DNA from: SIG607 sp045537575
Lineage (GTDB): Bacteria > Bacillota > Clostridia > Oscillospirales > Acutalibacteraceae
Reading direction: 5' to 3'
DNA: 64,000 nucleotides
Assembly (NCBI GenBank): GCA_045537575.1
Contig: JAZSPU010000006.1
Coordinates: 37,932-101,931 of the forward strand
The position numbers and the translations under genes are program-made. Below, in pieces: positions 17,754 to 27,800 of the stretch (its first letter is position 1; each line of letters opens with the position of its first letter). The notes beneath the pieces are model-generated. The model saw nothing but the letters and a program-made list of their open reading frames with translations, had not been told where the DNA came from and ran no database searches.

Positions 17754-19466
17754 TTATCTTAGTTGTAAGGAATAAAGGTCTTTATATGTTCCCTCTTCCT
17801 TGAGTAGTTCTTCGTGGGTGCCTTTTTGAGTTACCCTTCCGCCGTCAATTACCGCAATGGTATCAGCGCTTCTTATGGTGGAAAGTCTGTGGGCAACAAC
17901 TATTGTTGTTCTGCCCTTGCATAATTCGTCAAGTGCGTTTTGAATAAGTATTTCGGTGGTATTGTCGAGTGCGCTTGTGGCCTCATCAAGAATAAGCACC
18001 TTGGGATTTTTAAGGAATACCCTTGCTATACTTATTCTCTGCTTCTGTCCGCCCGAAAGTCTTACGCCGCGTTCGCCTATTTCGGTATCATAGCCTTTTT
18101 CAAGGGTTTTTACAAATTCGTGAATATTAGCGCGTTTTGCCGCTTCTATCATTTCTTCTTCGGTAGCAAGGAGATTACCGTACATAATATTTTCCCTTAT
18201 AGTTCCCGAGAAAAGAAATACGTCCTGCTGAACAATACCGATATTGTTTCTAAGGCTTTCAAAGGTAATATCGTTAATATTTACTCCGTCTAAAAGGATT
18301 TCTCCCTCATCTACCCTGTAAAAATTAGGAATAAGATGGCAAATGGTGGTCTTGCCGCCGCCGGAATGACCTACAAGGGCAAACTTTTCCCCTTCCTTTA
18401 CGGTAAAGGAAATATCCCTTAGCACCTCGCCGTCCTCGGTGCCGTAGGAAAAGGTTACGTTTTTAAATTCAATTTCGCCCTTTACGTTTTCTTTTGGCTT
18501 TGCATTTTCGTTTTCCTTTTCAGGCTCTTCGCTCATAATTTCAAGGAAACGGGAGAAGCCCGAAACACCGTTCTGGTACTGCTCCATAAAGCCGATAAGC
18601 TGGGTTACGGGGTTTATAAAGATATTAACAGAGACTATAAAGGTGGAATAATCGCCGAAGTCAATTTTTCCCGCATATAAAAACAGACCGCCTGCAATTA
18701 TAATAATTACGTTAAATACATCGGTAATGAAGGTGGAGGAAGAATGAAACTGCGCCATAGCCTTATAGGATTTATGACAGGCCTTTACAAAAAGGTTATT
18801 GTTTTCCTCAAACTTTTCCATTTCCCTGTTACTTGCCGAAAAAGCCTTGGTTACTCTTATTCCCGTAATACTGCTTTCGGTGGCAGAGTTAATTCCCGCG
18901 GTGGTTACTCTGCGCTCCTTAAAGGCTTCCTTCATTTTTTGTCTTAATACTGCCGAAACAAAAATAAGAAAAGGCACACAGGCAAAAATTATAAGGGTTA
19001 AATAAATATTTATGGTAGCAAGATAAATAAAGGAGCCTATTACCGTAAGACTGCTTATAATAAGATTTTCGGGGCCGTGGTGGGCAAGTTCAACCACGTC
19101 AAAAAGGTCGTTGCTTATTCGGGATATTAAATCGCCCGTTTCGGTATTATCATAATAGGAAAAGGGTAATTTTTGCAGATGATTGAACATATCGGATCTC
19201 ATTTGCGCCTGCATACGAGTACCTATAAGATGACCGTAATACTGAACGAAGTATCTTAAAAAGGTGCGGACAATATAAAGAAATAAAACAAAAAGTCCTG
19301 CAAAAATAATGGCTTTATAAAGCTTATTGGGAATAAGATCATTAAGCATTATATTGGTAACAACGGGATATGTAAGCCCTATAAGAGAAATAAATAATGA
19401 CGCTATCATATCAAGCACAAAAAGTTTTGTATGAGGCTTATAATAACTTAAGAATTTTTTGAGCAT
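17754..19466 (-). CDS. ABC exporter, fused permease/ATPase
   Basis: Half-size ABC exporter (570 residues) with an N-terminal six-helix membrane domain (about 1-310) and C-terminal ATPase. Walker A GHSGGGKTT, signature LSGGQKQR, Walker B VLILDEATSALD and the H-loop VAHRLST are intact. Probably a homodimeric lipid or multidrug exporter of the MsbA/BmrA type. AGGAAGGTG precedes the ATG, and a consensus promoter lies at 19490-19518, the first of the minus-strand run through metH. Confidence 0.93.
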   Translation of the reverse strand: MLKKFLSYYKPHTKLFVLDMIASLFISLIGLTYPVVTNIMLNDLIPNKLYKAIIFAGLFVLFLYIVRTFLRYFVQYYGHLIGTRMQAQMRSDMFNHLQKLPFSYYDNTETGDLISRISNDLFDVVELAHHGPENLIISSLTVIGSFIYLATINIYLTLIIFACVPFLIFVSAVLRQKMKEAFKERRVTTAGINSATESSITGIRVTKAFSASNREMEKFEENNNLFVKACHKSYKAMAQFHSSSTFITDVFNVIIIIAGGLFLYAGKIDFGDYSTFIVSVNIFINPVTQLIGFMEQYQNGVSGFSRFLEIMSEEPEKENENAKPKENVKGEIEFKNVTFSYGTEDGEVLRDISFTVKEGEKFALVGHSGGGKTTICHLIPNFYRVDEGEILLDGVNINDITFESLRNNIGIVQQDVFLFSGTIRENIMYGNLLATEEEMIEAAKRANIHEFVKTLEKGYDTEIGERGVRLSGGQKQRISIARVFLKNPKVLILDEATSALDNTTEILIQNALDELCKGRTTIVVAHRLSTIRSADTIAVIDGGRVTQKGTHEELLKEEGTYKDLYSLQLR

Positions 19467-19489
19467 TATTTTTCACCTTCCTATTTAGA

Positions 19490-19518
19490 ATTATACCATA
19501 AAAAGCCGCTTTGTTCAA
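19490..19518 (-). promoter_or_regulatory. Promoter of the ABC exporter-gltA-metF-metH run
   Basis: On the minus strand TTGAAC (19518-19513), 17-base spacer, TATAAT (19495-19490). It is divergent from and almost adjacent to the tyrS promoter. Confidence 0.8.
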
Positions 19519-19527
19519 CAATTTCGG

Positions 19528-19556
19528 TTGACAAAAATGCTGTAATGTTATATAAT
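19528..19556 (+). promoter_or_regulatory. tyrS promoter
   Basis: TTGACA (19528-19533), 17-base spacer, TATAAT (19551-19556), immediately upstream of the T-box leader. Confidence 0.9.
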
Positions 19557-19561
19557 TCTAA

Positions 19562-19803
19562 TGATATTTAAAGGCAAAGATAAAAGAAAAGTAGCAAATT
19601 TACCTTTACTTAGAGAGGCTCCGTTTGGTGAAAGGGGCTGTAAAGGGCTTTTGTGAATACACTTTTTGAGCCGCTTTTGCCGAGTTATGCCCGTTACAGC
19701 ATAGTGTTTTTAACACACCGAGGTATGCTTTTGCATATAAATAGAGGTGGTACCGCGAACTTTCGCCCTCTGTCAATATGACAGGGGATTTTTATTTTTT
19801 TGG
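19562..19803 (+). promoter_or_regulatory. Tyrosine T-box riboswitch
   Basis: Leader that senses uncharged tRNA-Tyr. The conserved T-box sequence AGAGGTGGTACCGCG is at 19743-19757, its TGGT bulge able to pair with the tRNA acceptor end. A specifier loop with GAATAC gives a UAC (Tyr) codon at 19658-19660. The terminator stem is 19767-19775 with 19779-19787, followed by a long T-run to 19800; the T-box sequence would form the alternative antiterminator. The specifier matches the downstream tyrS. Confidence 0.93.
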
Positions 19804-19814
19804 AGGAAAAAATT

Positions 19815-21035
19815 ATGGGAATTTATGAAGAACTGGTTGCCCGCGGCCTTATTGCTCAGGTGACAAACGAAAGCGAAATCAGAGAAATGATAAACAGCGG
19901 AAAGGCAACCTTTTATATAGGCTTTGACTGTACCGCAGACAGCCTTACGGCAGGTCACTTTATGGCCCTTACCCTTATGAAGCTTTTACAGATGGCAGGT
20001 AACAAGCCTGTTGCTCTTATCGGCGGCGGCACTACTATGATAGGCGATCCTTCGGGCAGAACCGATATGAGAAAAATGCTCACCAAAGAGGATATTGACC
20101 ACAATGCAGAGTGCTTTAAACGTCAGATGGAGCGTTTTATCGAATTTGGCGAAGGCAAAGCAAAAATGGTTAACAATGCCGATTGGCTCTTAAACCTTAA
20201 TTACGTTGATTTACTTCGTGAAGTAGGCGCTTGTTTCTCAGTAAATAATATGCTCAGAGCAGAATGTTATAAGCAGAGAATGGAAAAAGGTCTTTCATTC
20301 CTTGAATTTAACTATATGATTATGCAGAGCTATGACTTCTATCATCTCTATCAGCACTACGGCTGTAATATGCAGTTCGGCGGTGACGACCAATGGAGTA
20401 ATATGCTTGGCGGTACCGAGCTTATAAGAAGAAAGCTTGGCAAAGATGCTCACGCTATGACCATTACCCTTCTTACCGACTCTCAAGGCAAGAAAATGGG
20501 CAAAACCGCAGGCAACGCCGTATGGCTTGATGCAAACAAGACCTCTCCTTATGAATTCTTCCAGTACTGGAGAAACGTGGCAGACTCTGACGTGCTTAAG
20601 TGTATCCGTATGCTGACCTTCTTACCCCTTGAACAGATTGACGAAATGGACAAGTGGGAAGGCAGCGAGCTTAACAAAGCTAAAGAAATTCTCGCTTACG
20701 AGCTTACCAAGCTTGTTCACGGCGAAGAGGAAGCTGAAAAGGCTTTAGCTGCTGCTAAGAATATTTTTGCAGGCGGTAAAGACTCTGCCGATATGCCTAC
20801 CGTTACCCTTAGCGAAGATGATTTGGGCGAAAACGGTATCGGTATTCTTGATATTATGGTTAAAAGCGGTCTTTGCGGTTCTAAAAGCGAAGCAAGAACC
20901 CTTGTTACCCAAGGCGGCGTTAGTGTAAATGATGAAAAGCTTACAGTTCCCGCTACCTTCTACTCTGCCGAGCAGCTTAAAGCAGGTCTCCTTATTCAGA
21001 AAGGTAAAAAGAAATTTATTAAAGTAAATATCTAA
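19815..21035 (+). CDS. tyrS: Tyrosyl-tRNA synthetase
   Basis: Class I aminoacyl-tRNA synthetase charging tRNA-Tyr. The start is the ATG at 19815 (GGAGG at 19802-19806), not the in-frame TTG at 19800, which lies in the terminator T-run. The HIGH-like motif is in DSLTAGHFMAL, the KMSKS-like loop is GKKMGKT, and the C-terminal S4 RNA-binding domain begins about residue 335 (GLCGSKSEARTLV). 406 residues from this start. Regulated by the T-box leader. Confidence 0.97.
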   Translation: MGIYEELVARGLIAQVTNESEIREMINSGKATFYIGFDCTADSLTAGHFMALTLMKLLQMAGNKPVALIGGGTTMIGDPSGRTDMRKMLTKEDIDHNAECFKRQMERFIEFGEGKAKMVNNADWLLNLNYVDLLREVGACFSVNNMLRAECYKQRMEKGLSFLEFNYMIMQSYDFYHLYQHYGCNMQFGGDDQWSNMLGGTELIRRKLGKDAHAMTITLLTDSQGKKMGKTAGNAVWLDANKTSPYEFFQYWRNVADSDVLKCIRMLTFLPLEQIDEMDKWEGSELNKAKEILAYELTKLVHGEEEAEKALAAAKNIFAGGKDSADMPTVTLSEDDLGENGIGILDIMVKSGLCGSKSEARTLVTQGGVSVNDEKLTVPATFYSAEQLKAGLLIQKGKKKFIKVNI

Positions 21036-21042
21036 AATTCAA

Positions 21043-21076
21043 AACGGGAATGTCAAACGACATTCCCGTTTTTTAT
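21043..21076. terminator. Bidirectional terminator between tyrS and capA-like gene
   Basis: A 12-bp stem (21043-21054 with 21059-21070) with loop AAAC, flanked by A- and T-runs. Confidence 0.9.
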
Positions 21077-22419
21077 TACTGCATTTGACCTTCGTTAAGT
21101 CCGTTTGTTTCCTTAAAACGCACCTCGCAGCCTAGATACTGCTGACACTCGGTAAGGCCTTTTGCTACAAGGTCTTTTGTTCTTTTATAGGAATTTTTGC
21201 CTGTAGAAGAAGAAAGTCCTTTGTTATAAAAAGCGTTTTCATCGGGCAGAGCGTGAAGAATATATTCTGCGTTACTGCCGCTTCCCGTTTTTTGCACCCA
21301 AGCAGGAATAATATCAACACCGCTTAAGACCACCTTGCCGTCACTATATTTATCAAAGGTATAGTAGAAAAGCATACCGTCTTCGGTGTGTCCCGTAGGA
21401 CAGTCGGTATAAAGAAGGCTTAGGCGCTGATTTGAAACAGAATTGCCCATAGAATAAAGACAAACTGTTTTTCTTTGTCCGTCAGAGGAGGTTAAAAGTT
21501 CTATAGGCTGAATAACGTGGGGATGTCCGCCTACAATTACGTCAACACCAAGGTCGCAAAGCTTTTGCGCGATTTGCTCCTGCCAATGATTTTGTTTAAG
21601 CTGATATTCGTTACCCCAGTGCATATAGAAAACTATAGCCTCGGCGCCGCTGTTTTTCATATCCTTTATTACTCTTTCAGCTTCCACATAAAATTCATCC
21701 AGTTTTTCATAACAGAAGGAAGCAAGTAAGGGAGCAGCCTCGCTGTTAACTATTCTGCCGTTTATAGATTTTGAGCCGCCGCCCTGATAAACGTTTTCAT
21801 AGGTATAACAAGCCATACCGATTTTAATACCCTTTACGTCCTTTACTGTATAAAGAGATTCCTCCAAGGCTTCTCTTGTGCCGATAAAGGGCATATTTTT
21901 TTCCTTTAAAACCTTTGCAGTACGTTTAAGACCGTAAAGTCCCGTATCGTAGCAATGATTGTTTGAAGTAAGAAGCATATCTACCCCTGCCGCCTTTATA
22001 TCGTCAATAAGGTCGTCCGGCGTATTAAAAGAAGGATATCCTTTATAGCTTCCCGATTCGGTTCCGCCAAGGGTTACTTCAAGATTTGCTATAGTAAGGT
22101 CTGCTTTATTAAAATAAGTGGAAACCTCGCGGTATAAAGGAGAAAAATCGTATCCGTCACCTTCCTTTGCCGCAGTCAGCAAGGGGGAGTGTATAAGAAT
22201 ATCTCCCGTATTTAAAACCGTGGCGGTGGATACAACGTAAGGCTCCTCGGGTTCGCTTGATATATTGTCCTTTTCTAAGGATAAATCCTCGCCGCCCGAA
22301 CCTATAAGCTTACTGATTCCGCACCCTGCAAGAGAAATGATACAGCAAAGTACGGCTGCGCAAAGGCATAAAAATAAATTACGTCTTAAAATTTTCTGCT
22401 TTTTTGTTAACTTCCCCAT
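21076..22419 (-). CDS. CapA-family (PGA_cap) metallophosphatase-fold lipoprotein
   Basis: A 447-residue protein of the CapA/PgsA poly-gamma-glutamate/capsule family with a calcineurin-like fold. The N-terminal signal ends in a lipobox LAGC with Cys33, so it should be a membrane lipoprotein outside the cell. Motifs seen: NTGDILIHSPL, ANLEVTLGG, SNNHCYDTG, MHWGNEYQ and VGGHPHVIQP, corresponding to the metal-binding motifs of the fold. No capBCA polymer-synthesis partners are present, so the polymer role is not established. It follows the unknown membrane protein by 14 bases, in a run with a phosphoglycerol transferase-like gene. Confidence 0.88.
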   Translation of the reverse strand: MGKLTKKQKILRRNLFLCLCAAVLCCIISLAGCGISKLIGSGGEDLSLEKDNISSEPEEPYVVSTATVLNTGDILIHSPLLTAAKEGDGYDFSPLYREVSTYFNKADLTIANLEVTLGGTESGSYKGYPSFNTPDDLIDDIKAAGVDMLLTSNNHCYDTGLYGLKRTAKVLKEKNMPFIGTREALEESLYTVKDVKGIKIGMACYTYENVYQGGGSKSINGRIVNSEAAPLLASFCYEKLDEFYVEAERVIKDMKNSGAEAIVFYMHWGNEYQLKQNHWQEQIAQKLCDLGVDVIVGGHPHVIQPIELLTSSDGQRKTVCLYSMGNSVSNQRLSLLYTDCPTGHTEDGMLFYYTFDKYSDGKVVLSGVDIIPAWVQKTGSGSNAEYILHALPDENAFYNKGLSSSTGKNSYKRTKDLVAKGLTECQQYLGCEVRFKETNGLNEGQMQ

Positions 22420-22433
22420 TATTTTTTCCCCTA

Positions 22434-23162
22434 TTATTTTGACATATTTTCAATAAATTCTTTACTATTAGCCACAGCCTTTTGTGATTTTTCATTTTCC
22501 TCTAAAAGTGTGCCCTTAATATTTCTTAAGTAAATTTTAACGTCACTCGGAATAGAAATATCCTTATCAAAGGCGCAATTATAGTAGCCTTCCTTAAGGG
22601 GTGTTCCCTCGTCTTCCAAAACACCGCTGAGATAGTTGTCAAAATATTTACGTCCCATATCGCCGGTTATTATAAGCATACACTGGGCATCTGTTACTAT
22701 AACACTCTGAAGGCGTTGCATCATAGTATTTTGATACTGCGCGGTTGAAGCGCCGGTCTCATAGGTACAGTTTATAACCTGCACGTGAACCTCGCCGTCA
22801 CCGTTATAATCTTTACAGTACTGCGCAAAATAGTCCTGAATTTCAGGAATATACATATCAGCAAGTATTCTGTTATCGTAAATAAGGATTTTTAAATCAG
22901 GCTTTTTCTTGTTTAAACAAGAGACAGTAGCAAATATAACTACGCTAAGACACAAAACGGTAATTACAATAGCTCTCCAATGATAGTAGAAAAAGTGGCT
23001 TATTTTTTCACCGAAGGTTTTAGGCTTGATTTCATTTTCGTAAGCCTTATGCTCCCTTTCCCCTTCTTCTAACGCTTTTGCCTGCATTGCTTTAAGTTCA
23101 AGAAAATCCTTTCTCGCTTTATCGCGCTGCGCTAAAGTTTCGCTTTTTTTATTTTCGCTCAT
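22434..23162 (-). CDS. Unknown single-pass membrane protein
   Basis: A 242-residue protein with a charged, probably helical cytoplasmic N-terminus (1-55), one membrane helix around residues 64-86, and an extracytoplasmic remainder of about 155 residues. A good ribosome binding site (AAAGGAG) precedes the ATG. Lies 3 bases after the sulfatase-domain gene and 14 before the CapA-like gene, so it probably works at the envelope with them. No family recognised. Confidence 0.65.
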   Translation of the reverse strand: MSENKKSETLAQRDKARKDFLELKAMQAKALEEGEREHKAYENEIKPKTFGEKISHFFYYHWRAIVITVLCLSVVIFATVSCLNKKKPDLKILIYDNRILADMYIPEIQDYFAQYCKDYNGDGEVHVQVINCTYETGASTAQYQNTMMQRLQSVIVTDAQCMLIITGDMGRKYFDNYLSGVLEDEGTPLKEGYYNCAFDKDISIPSDVKIYLRNIKGTLLEENEKSQKAVANSKEFIENMSK

Positions 23163-23165
23163 AAA

Positions 23166-24710
23166 TTACTCCTTTAAAAATATGGCAGGACTTTCCATTT
23201 CAAGTATCTGCTCATTATAGAACTGTGATTTTTTCTGAAGCTCTGCGTCAAGGGTTTCAAAGCCGTGCTCCTCGGTCAAGGTAGGTACGCTTGAGAAAAG
23301 ATTTGTACCAAGACCTAATTTTTCTCCCTCAATAGTAGCGCCCAAAGCGGCAATGGTTGTGGGAAACAAATCAAAGGTGCCGAATTTACGGTTTTTCTCC
23401 TTTGTGGGCGCAAGGGAAGAATTTATAAAACAGTTATAAACGGTACGTGTATAGTTTTTGTCTATATTCTTTAAGAACTCAGGGTCCATAGTCAGATGGT
23501 CGCCGCATATTACTATAGTTGTATTCTCGTAAAAAGGCTGTTCCTTTATCCAGTCAACAAATTCAAGAACTCTTTTTGATGAGCAGGAAAGCACGTTAGC
23601 GTACTGATTATCCCAATTAGCTTTGCAGTCCTTACATTCATATCCGTCGGGGAAATGCGTATCGGCTGTCAGCATTGTAAAGTTGAAGGGTTCTGAGCTT
23701 TTATAAAGCTTTTCTATCTCTTCCTTAGCAAAATCAAAAAGCTTATCGTCCTCAAAGCCCCACCATTGTCTATAATCCTTAGGCAGTCTTTTTTCGGCTT
23801 TAAGGGAGTTTATATCCACGATGTTCATATCACCGTGTTCGGTAAAATAAGTTTTTCTGCCGCCAAAATCAGCGTCACTGCCCACAAGCAGAGTTTGATT
23901 GTAGCCCTCTTTTTTAAGAATTTCTGCTAAAGTAGTAACACCGGGCATAAAGGAATTTTGTCCGCCGTAGGTTTCACTGGCAATGGGCACCTTTATAAGC
24001 ATACCCGAGGTCTGAGCCACCATAGCAGCCGAAGTCCATGTAGTGCCCGAGTAGGAAAGAGCGCCGCCGAAACTTTCGGTATTAGAAAAATTCACATTAT
24101 CATTGGCAAGTTTTTCAAGCTCGGGAATAAAATTATCGGTAATATTGCCCCCTGCCGAAGTATCGGCATAGGTACATTCCATAGATTCCAGCATTATGTA
24201 TATTAAATTACGCTTCTTTTCGGGGAAGGTTATTTTCACATCACTGGGATTTTTATAATTTTGTATAATAAAATCCGATTCGGTGGAAGCAACACTTATA
24301 TAGCTTACCACCTCAAGCTTTGCAACAAACAAAGTTAACGCAACAAGAAGGGTGGAAAGCGCCACGGGCATAGCAATTTTTTTAACAAAATCTCAAAATT
24401 TACTAAGACAGTACCGAGCATATCTTTCATTTGCTTTAAATTTTTTAATAAAACCGCCCAAAAAGAGATACGAAAAAACTTGGGCAGCAGTAAGCAAAAT
24501 GGGATACACACCCACCTGTATAACAACACTGCCTGCAAGTGAGCGGTTTGCTCCGTTTGCGGGAGATTTTAACTGAAAAAGAATCTGGTCAAGGTAAATA
24601 TGGTCATATTTCCTTAAAAGCCATATGGTAAAGAAGAAAAGCAAATTACCTAAAAACAGTATTACAAGCCATGCAATAAGTTTTTTGTTTACCTTTTTAT
24701 TGTTTGACAA
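23166..24710 (-). pseudogene. MdoB/LtaS-like phosphoglycerol transferase interrupted by an in-frame TGA
   Basis: Two open segments in the same frame are separated only by one TGA at 24395-24393. The upstream part gives the N-terminal membrane helices. The downstream part has a further helix and then an alkaline-phosphatase-fold sulfatase domain, with YIMLESMECTY, the probable catalytic Thr in the GTTWTSAAMVAQ stretch and the metal-binding VICGDHL; this pattern resembles MdoB/LtaS phosphoglycerol transferases. Start is the TTG at 24710, since GAGAGGG lies 6 bases before it. Read through, the product would be about 514 residues, normal for the family. An ATG lies 22 bases beyond the TGA but has no ribosome site. 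TGA is a normal stop here (spoIIE ends with it), so a nonsense mutation or sequencing error is likeliest. Confidence 0.8.
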
Positions 24711-24742
24711 CTTTTTCCCTCTCTTCAAAAAATACTACCCTT

Positions 24743-24771
24743 ATTTTATATCTTTAAGGTTAAATAGTCAA
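24743..24771 (-). promoter_or_regulatory. Promoter of the phosphoglycerol transferase-capA run
   Basis: On the minus strand TTGACT (24771-24766), 17-base spacer, TAAAAT (24748-24743). Confidence 0.75.
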
Positions 24772-24828
24772 GAGAAGGAAAGAATATTAACAATTCCGAA
24801 ACAAAAGTCTCTTTTTTTAGGCGCAAAA

Positions 24829-24862
24829 AAATAGCTGTGTCAGCCGACACAGCTATTTTATT
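24829..24862 (-). terminator. Terminator of the giant adhesin gene
   Basis: A 13-bp stem (24829-24841 with 24846-24858) with loop AGCC and A-run that reads as a T-run on the minus strand. Confidence 0.88.
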
Positions 24863-24864
24863 AA

Positions 24865-27800
24865 TTATTCAGCCTTATTGCTTTTCTTTCTGTAAACAAG
24901 AAGGGCTATAATACCAAGAGCCAGAACACTAGCAATAACCAAAAGAATTGCAATGTGATTTGCGTCTCCTGTTGCAGGGGGATCTACAGGTTTTTCGTAG
25001 GTGTTAACAAATTTAACACTTCTCTGTGCCTCATCGCCCACCTTGAACTGTGCTGTAGCCACTAAACTACCCTTATTATCGTCAGCAACGGTAATGATTA
25101 CGCTGTATTCTCTGGTATCATATACCATGCCGCTTTCGGCCTCGCCGATCTTTTCCTTAACTGTGTAGTTGTAGGTTCCTGCTTCCTTAAAGGTAAGTGT
25201 CTTGAAGGTAATCTTGCCTTCCTCATCGTTCGTCTGAAGATCAAGCTCTGCTCCGTCCTTATCGTAAAGGGCAAACTCGAACTCTTTATCTTTAAGCTCT
25301 CTGCCTTCCAGAACCTTCGTTGCTTCAAGTGTATAGGTTGCATCTGCAGCGGAATATTCGTTTACAACGATAATTCCGTCGTTTTCGCTTTCTACCTGAA
25401 TGTTAAGAACAGTTCTGCCTGTGCTATCCATAGCCTCGGTTACCTTAACGGTAACAACATGTTCCTTGGTATCGTATTTAATACCGTCCTTCTTGCCGTC
25501 CTCGGCGCCTTCGGGGAGAACCTCTTTTACTACATAGTAGTATTCTCCTGCTTGAGTATAGGTGAGATAGCTGGTCTTAACCACATTACCTTCATCGTCA
25601 GTTATATCAATATCCTTAAACTCGAAATTCTTTCCTACGTTAGAAGCGGTAAGAACAGCCTCGCCTACAGCATTTATTTTGCCGTCAGCACCCTTAAGAG
25701 CCTGATAAAGCTCAAAGGTGAACATTCCGTCATTAAGGGTTTTATTATACTGCTTTTCTCCGGTAATCGAAGCCGACTGCTTTTCGGGTTTAATTTCATT
25801 ATTAAAGATCACGTCGGTTTGTTCGGTTGTTTCTCCATTAAGAACCTTGGTAATCTCTTTATCAGTTACAAGCTGTCCTGAAAGGTTATCGGTTACGTCG
25901 ATTTCCACAATATAATATGCGGCATCGTAAATCATAAGTTCGTCCTTTTCTTCGGGGACAACTTCTTTAATAATGTAGCGGTAACCGCCTATGGTATCAT
26001 AGGTGATTGCGCCGAAATTAACATTTCCCTCAGCATCGTTGCTTACAGTCTTTATGAGACTTACAGGTGTTACTTCGCCGTTAGTAAGTGTTGCAGAATA
26101 AAGTTCAAACTCGAATGCCTTTTCTCCAACATACTTAGCAATGCTGTCACCGTAAAGAAGCTTTGTAATTAAAATAGTTTCGCTGACAGGTTCAACGGAA
26201 TAGGTGTTGCTAAATGCAATTGCCTTATCATCGGTATCAACCTCTGCAACCAGCGTACCTGTACCGTTATCGGTAACGGTTACTACTACAGAGTATTCGG
26301 TTCTGTCGTATGTAACACCGCCGTATTTACCGTCTGCATCAATGTTTCTGGGAAGTCTTTCACGTACAGTATAGTTATGAACGCCTACCTCGGTATAATT
26401 AAGATTAAAGGAGAAGGCTGCATTGTAATCGTCTGTAGGAACTCCGTTATAAACGGTATCAATTACTGTGCCGTTTTCTATTAGTTCGAAGGCGAATGCA
26501 CGTGCCTGAAGCTTTCTTATACCGCCTAATAGAGTCTTTGTGCCGTTTATGGTAACACCGGTAGGCTCTGTTTCATAGGTGTTATTGAAGGTCATTACGT
26601 TGACATTCTGACCGTTAAGGGTAATATCATAACCACAGCTGAGCTTACCTGTTGTAGCATCACCGGTAACCTTTACAGTAATATGATATTCCTTTGTATC
26701 ATATGTTACGCCGTTATACTTATTATCGGTTGCTTCATCGGGTATAATTTCCTTAACCACATAATAATATGTGCCTTCTTTATCATAAGAAATCTCACCG
26801 AAGCTTACAAAACCACTTGTATCGGAAGTTGCTTCTTTGAACAGGTCACCTGCATTAAAGGAGGAATCGGCATTATAAATTCCGAAGCGGAAATTATCAC
26901 CATCACTGATGTCACGTCCCAAAAGGGATTTACTTGCTATAAGGTTGGGAGCTAAAATAACCTTATCGGGAGTAAAGGTATTTTCAAAGTCTGCGCCGTC
27001 AATTTCTGCCACAGCAACAACATTGCCCTCAGAAGCGGTAGCCGAAGCTACTTTGATAACAGTGTCGTTTTCATCCATCAGCGTAACGGAAATGTTAAAG
27101 TAACCGTTATTATCATCAAGCACTACCGTTACGTGATATTCTTTATCAGTATAGTCAACGCCGTGAATATTTCCAACGTTTTCCTTTAATACGTAATAAT
27201 GAGTGCCAACCTGAGCAATATCGTCATAAAGCAAAGATATTCTTGCAGTACCTGCAGCGGCAGTTTCGGGGGAAACTTTTATAGCGTCGCCTGTTACATT
27301 AAATTCATCATTTGCGGGATAAAGGGAGAAGCTATAACCTGCGGGAAGAATATTTGCTGTCTGGTTATAAACATTTTTAACGGTCTTATTAATATCAATA
27401 ATAACCTCAGCAGCGCCGTCAACCTTGTAGGTATTGTCAAACTCAGCTATAACGTCTTTGCCGCTGATGGCGGTTTCCGAAACATTTACAACCTCGCTTA
27501 CATAAAGCTTACCCTTTCCGTCATCGGCAACTCTTACAACAAATCTTGCGTAGGTAGTATCGTAAACAATGCCCGATTTAACATTAGCTTCATCAACAAC
27601 TTCTACTATTCTGTAGTAATAGTTGCCCACGCTATCGTAAACCTCATCCTTGAGGACGTCAACGCTTACGCTGTTTGCACCGCCCTTAGAATAGTCTATT
27701 TCAACTTCTTTAATATCAACATACTTACTGCCGTCAAATTGCTGTACCTTAAAGGTAAAGGTGCCGTTCCAATCAGCCGGAGCGCCGCTATTGTCAAGAA

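Noticed and set aside
24335..24538. Separate 67-codon gene bridging the broken phosphoglycerol transferase
   Set aside because: It is in another frame; the two true segments are in the same frame and separated by TGA only.
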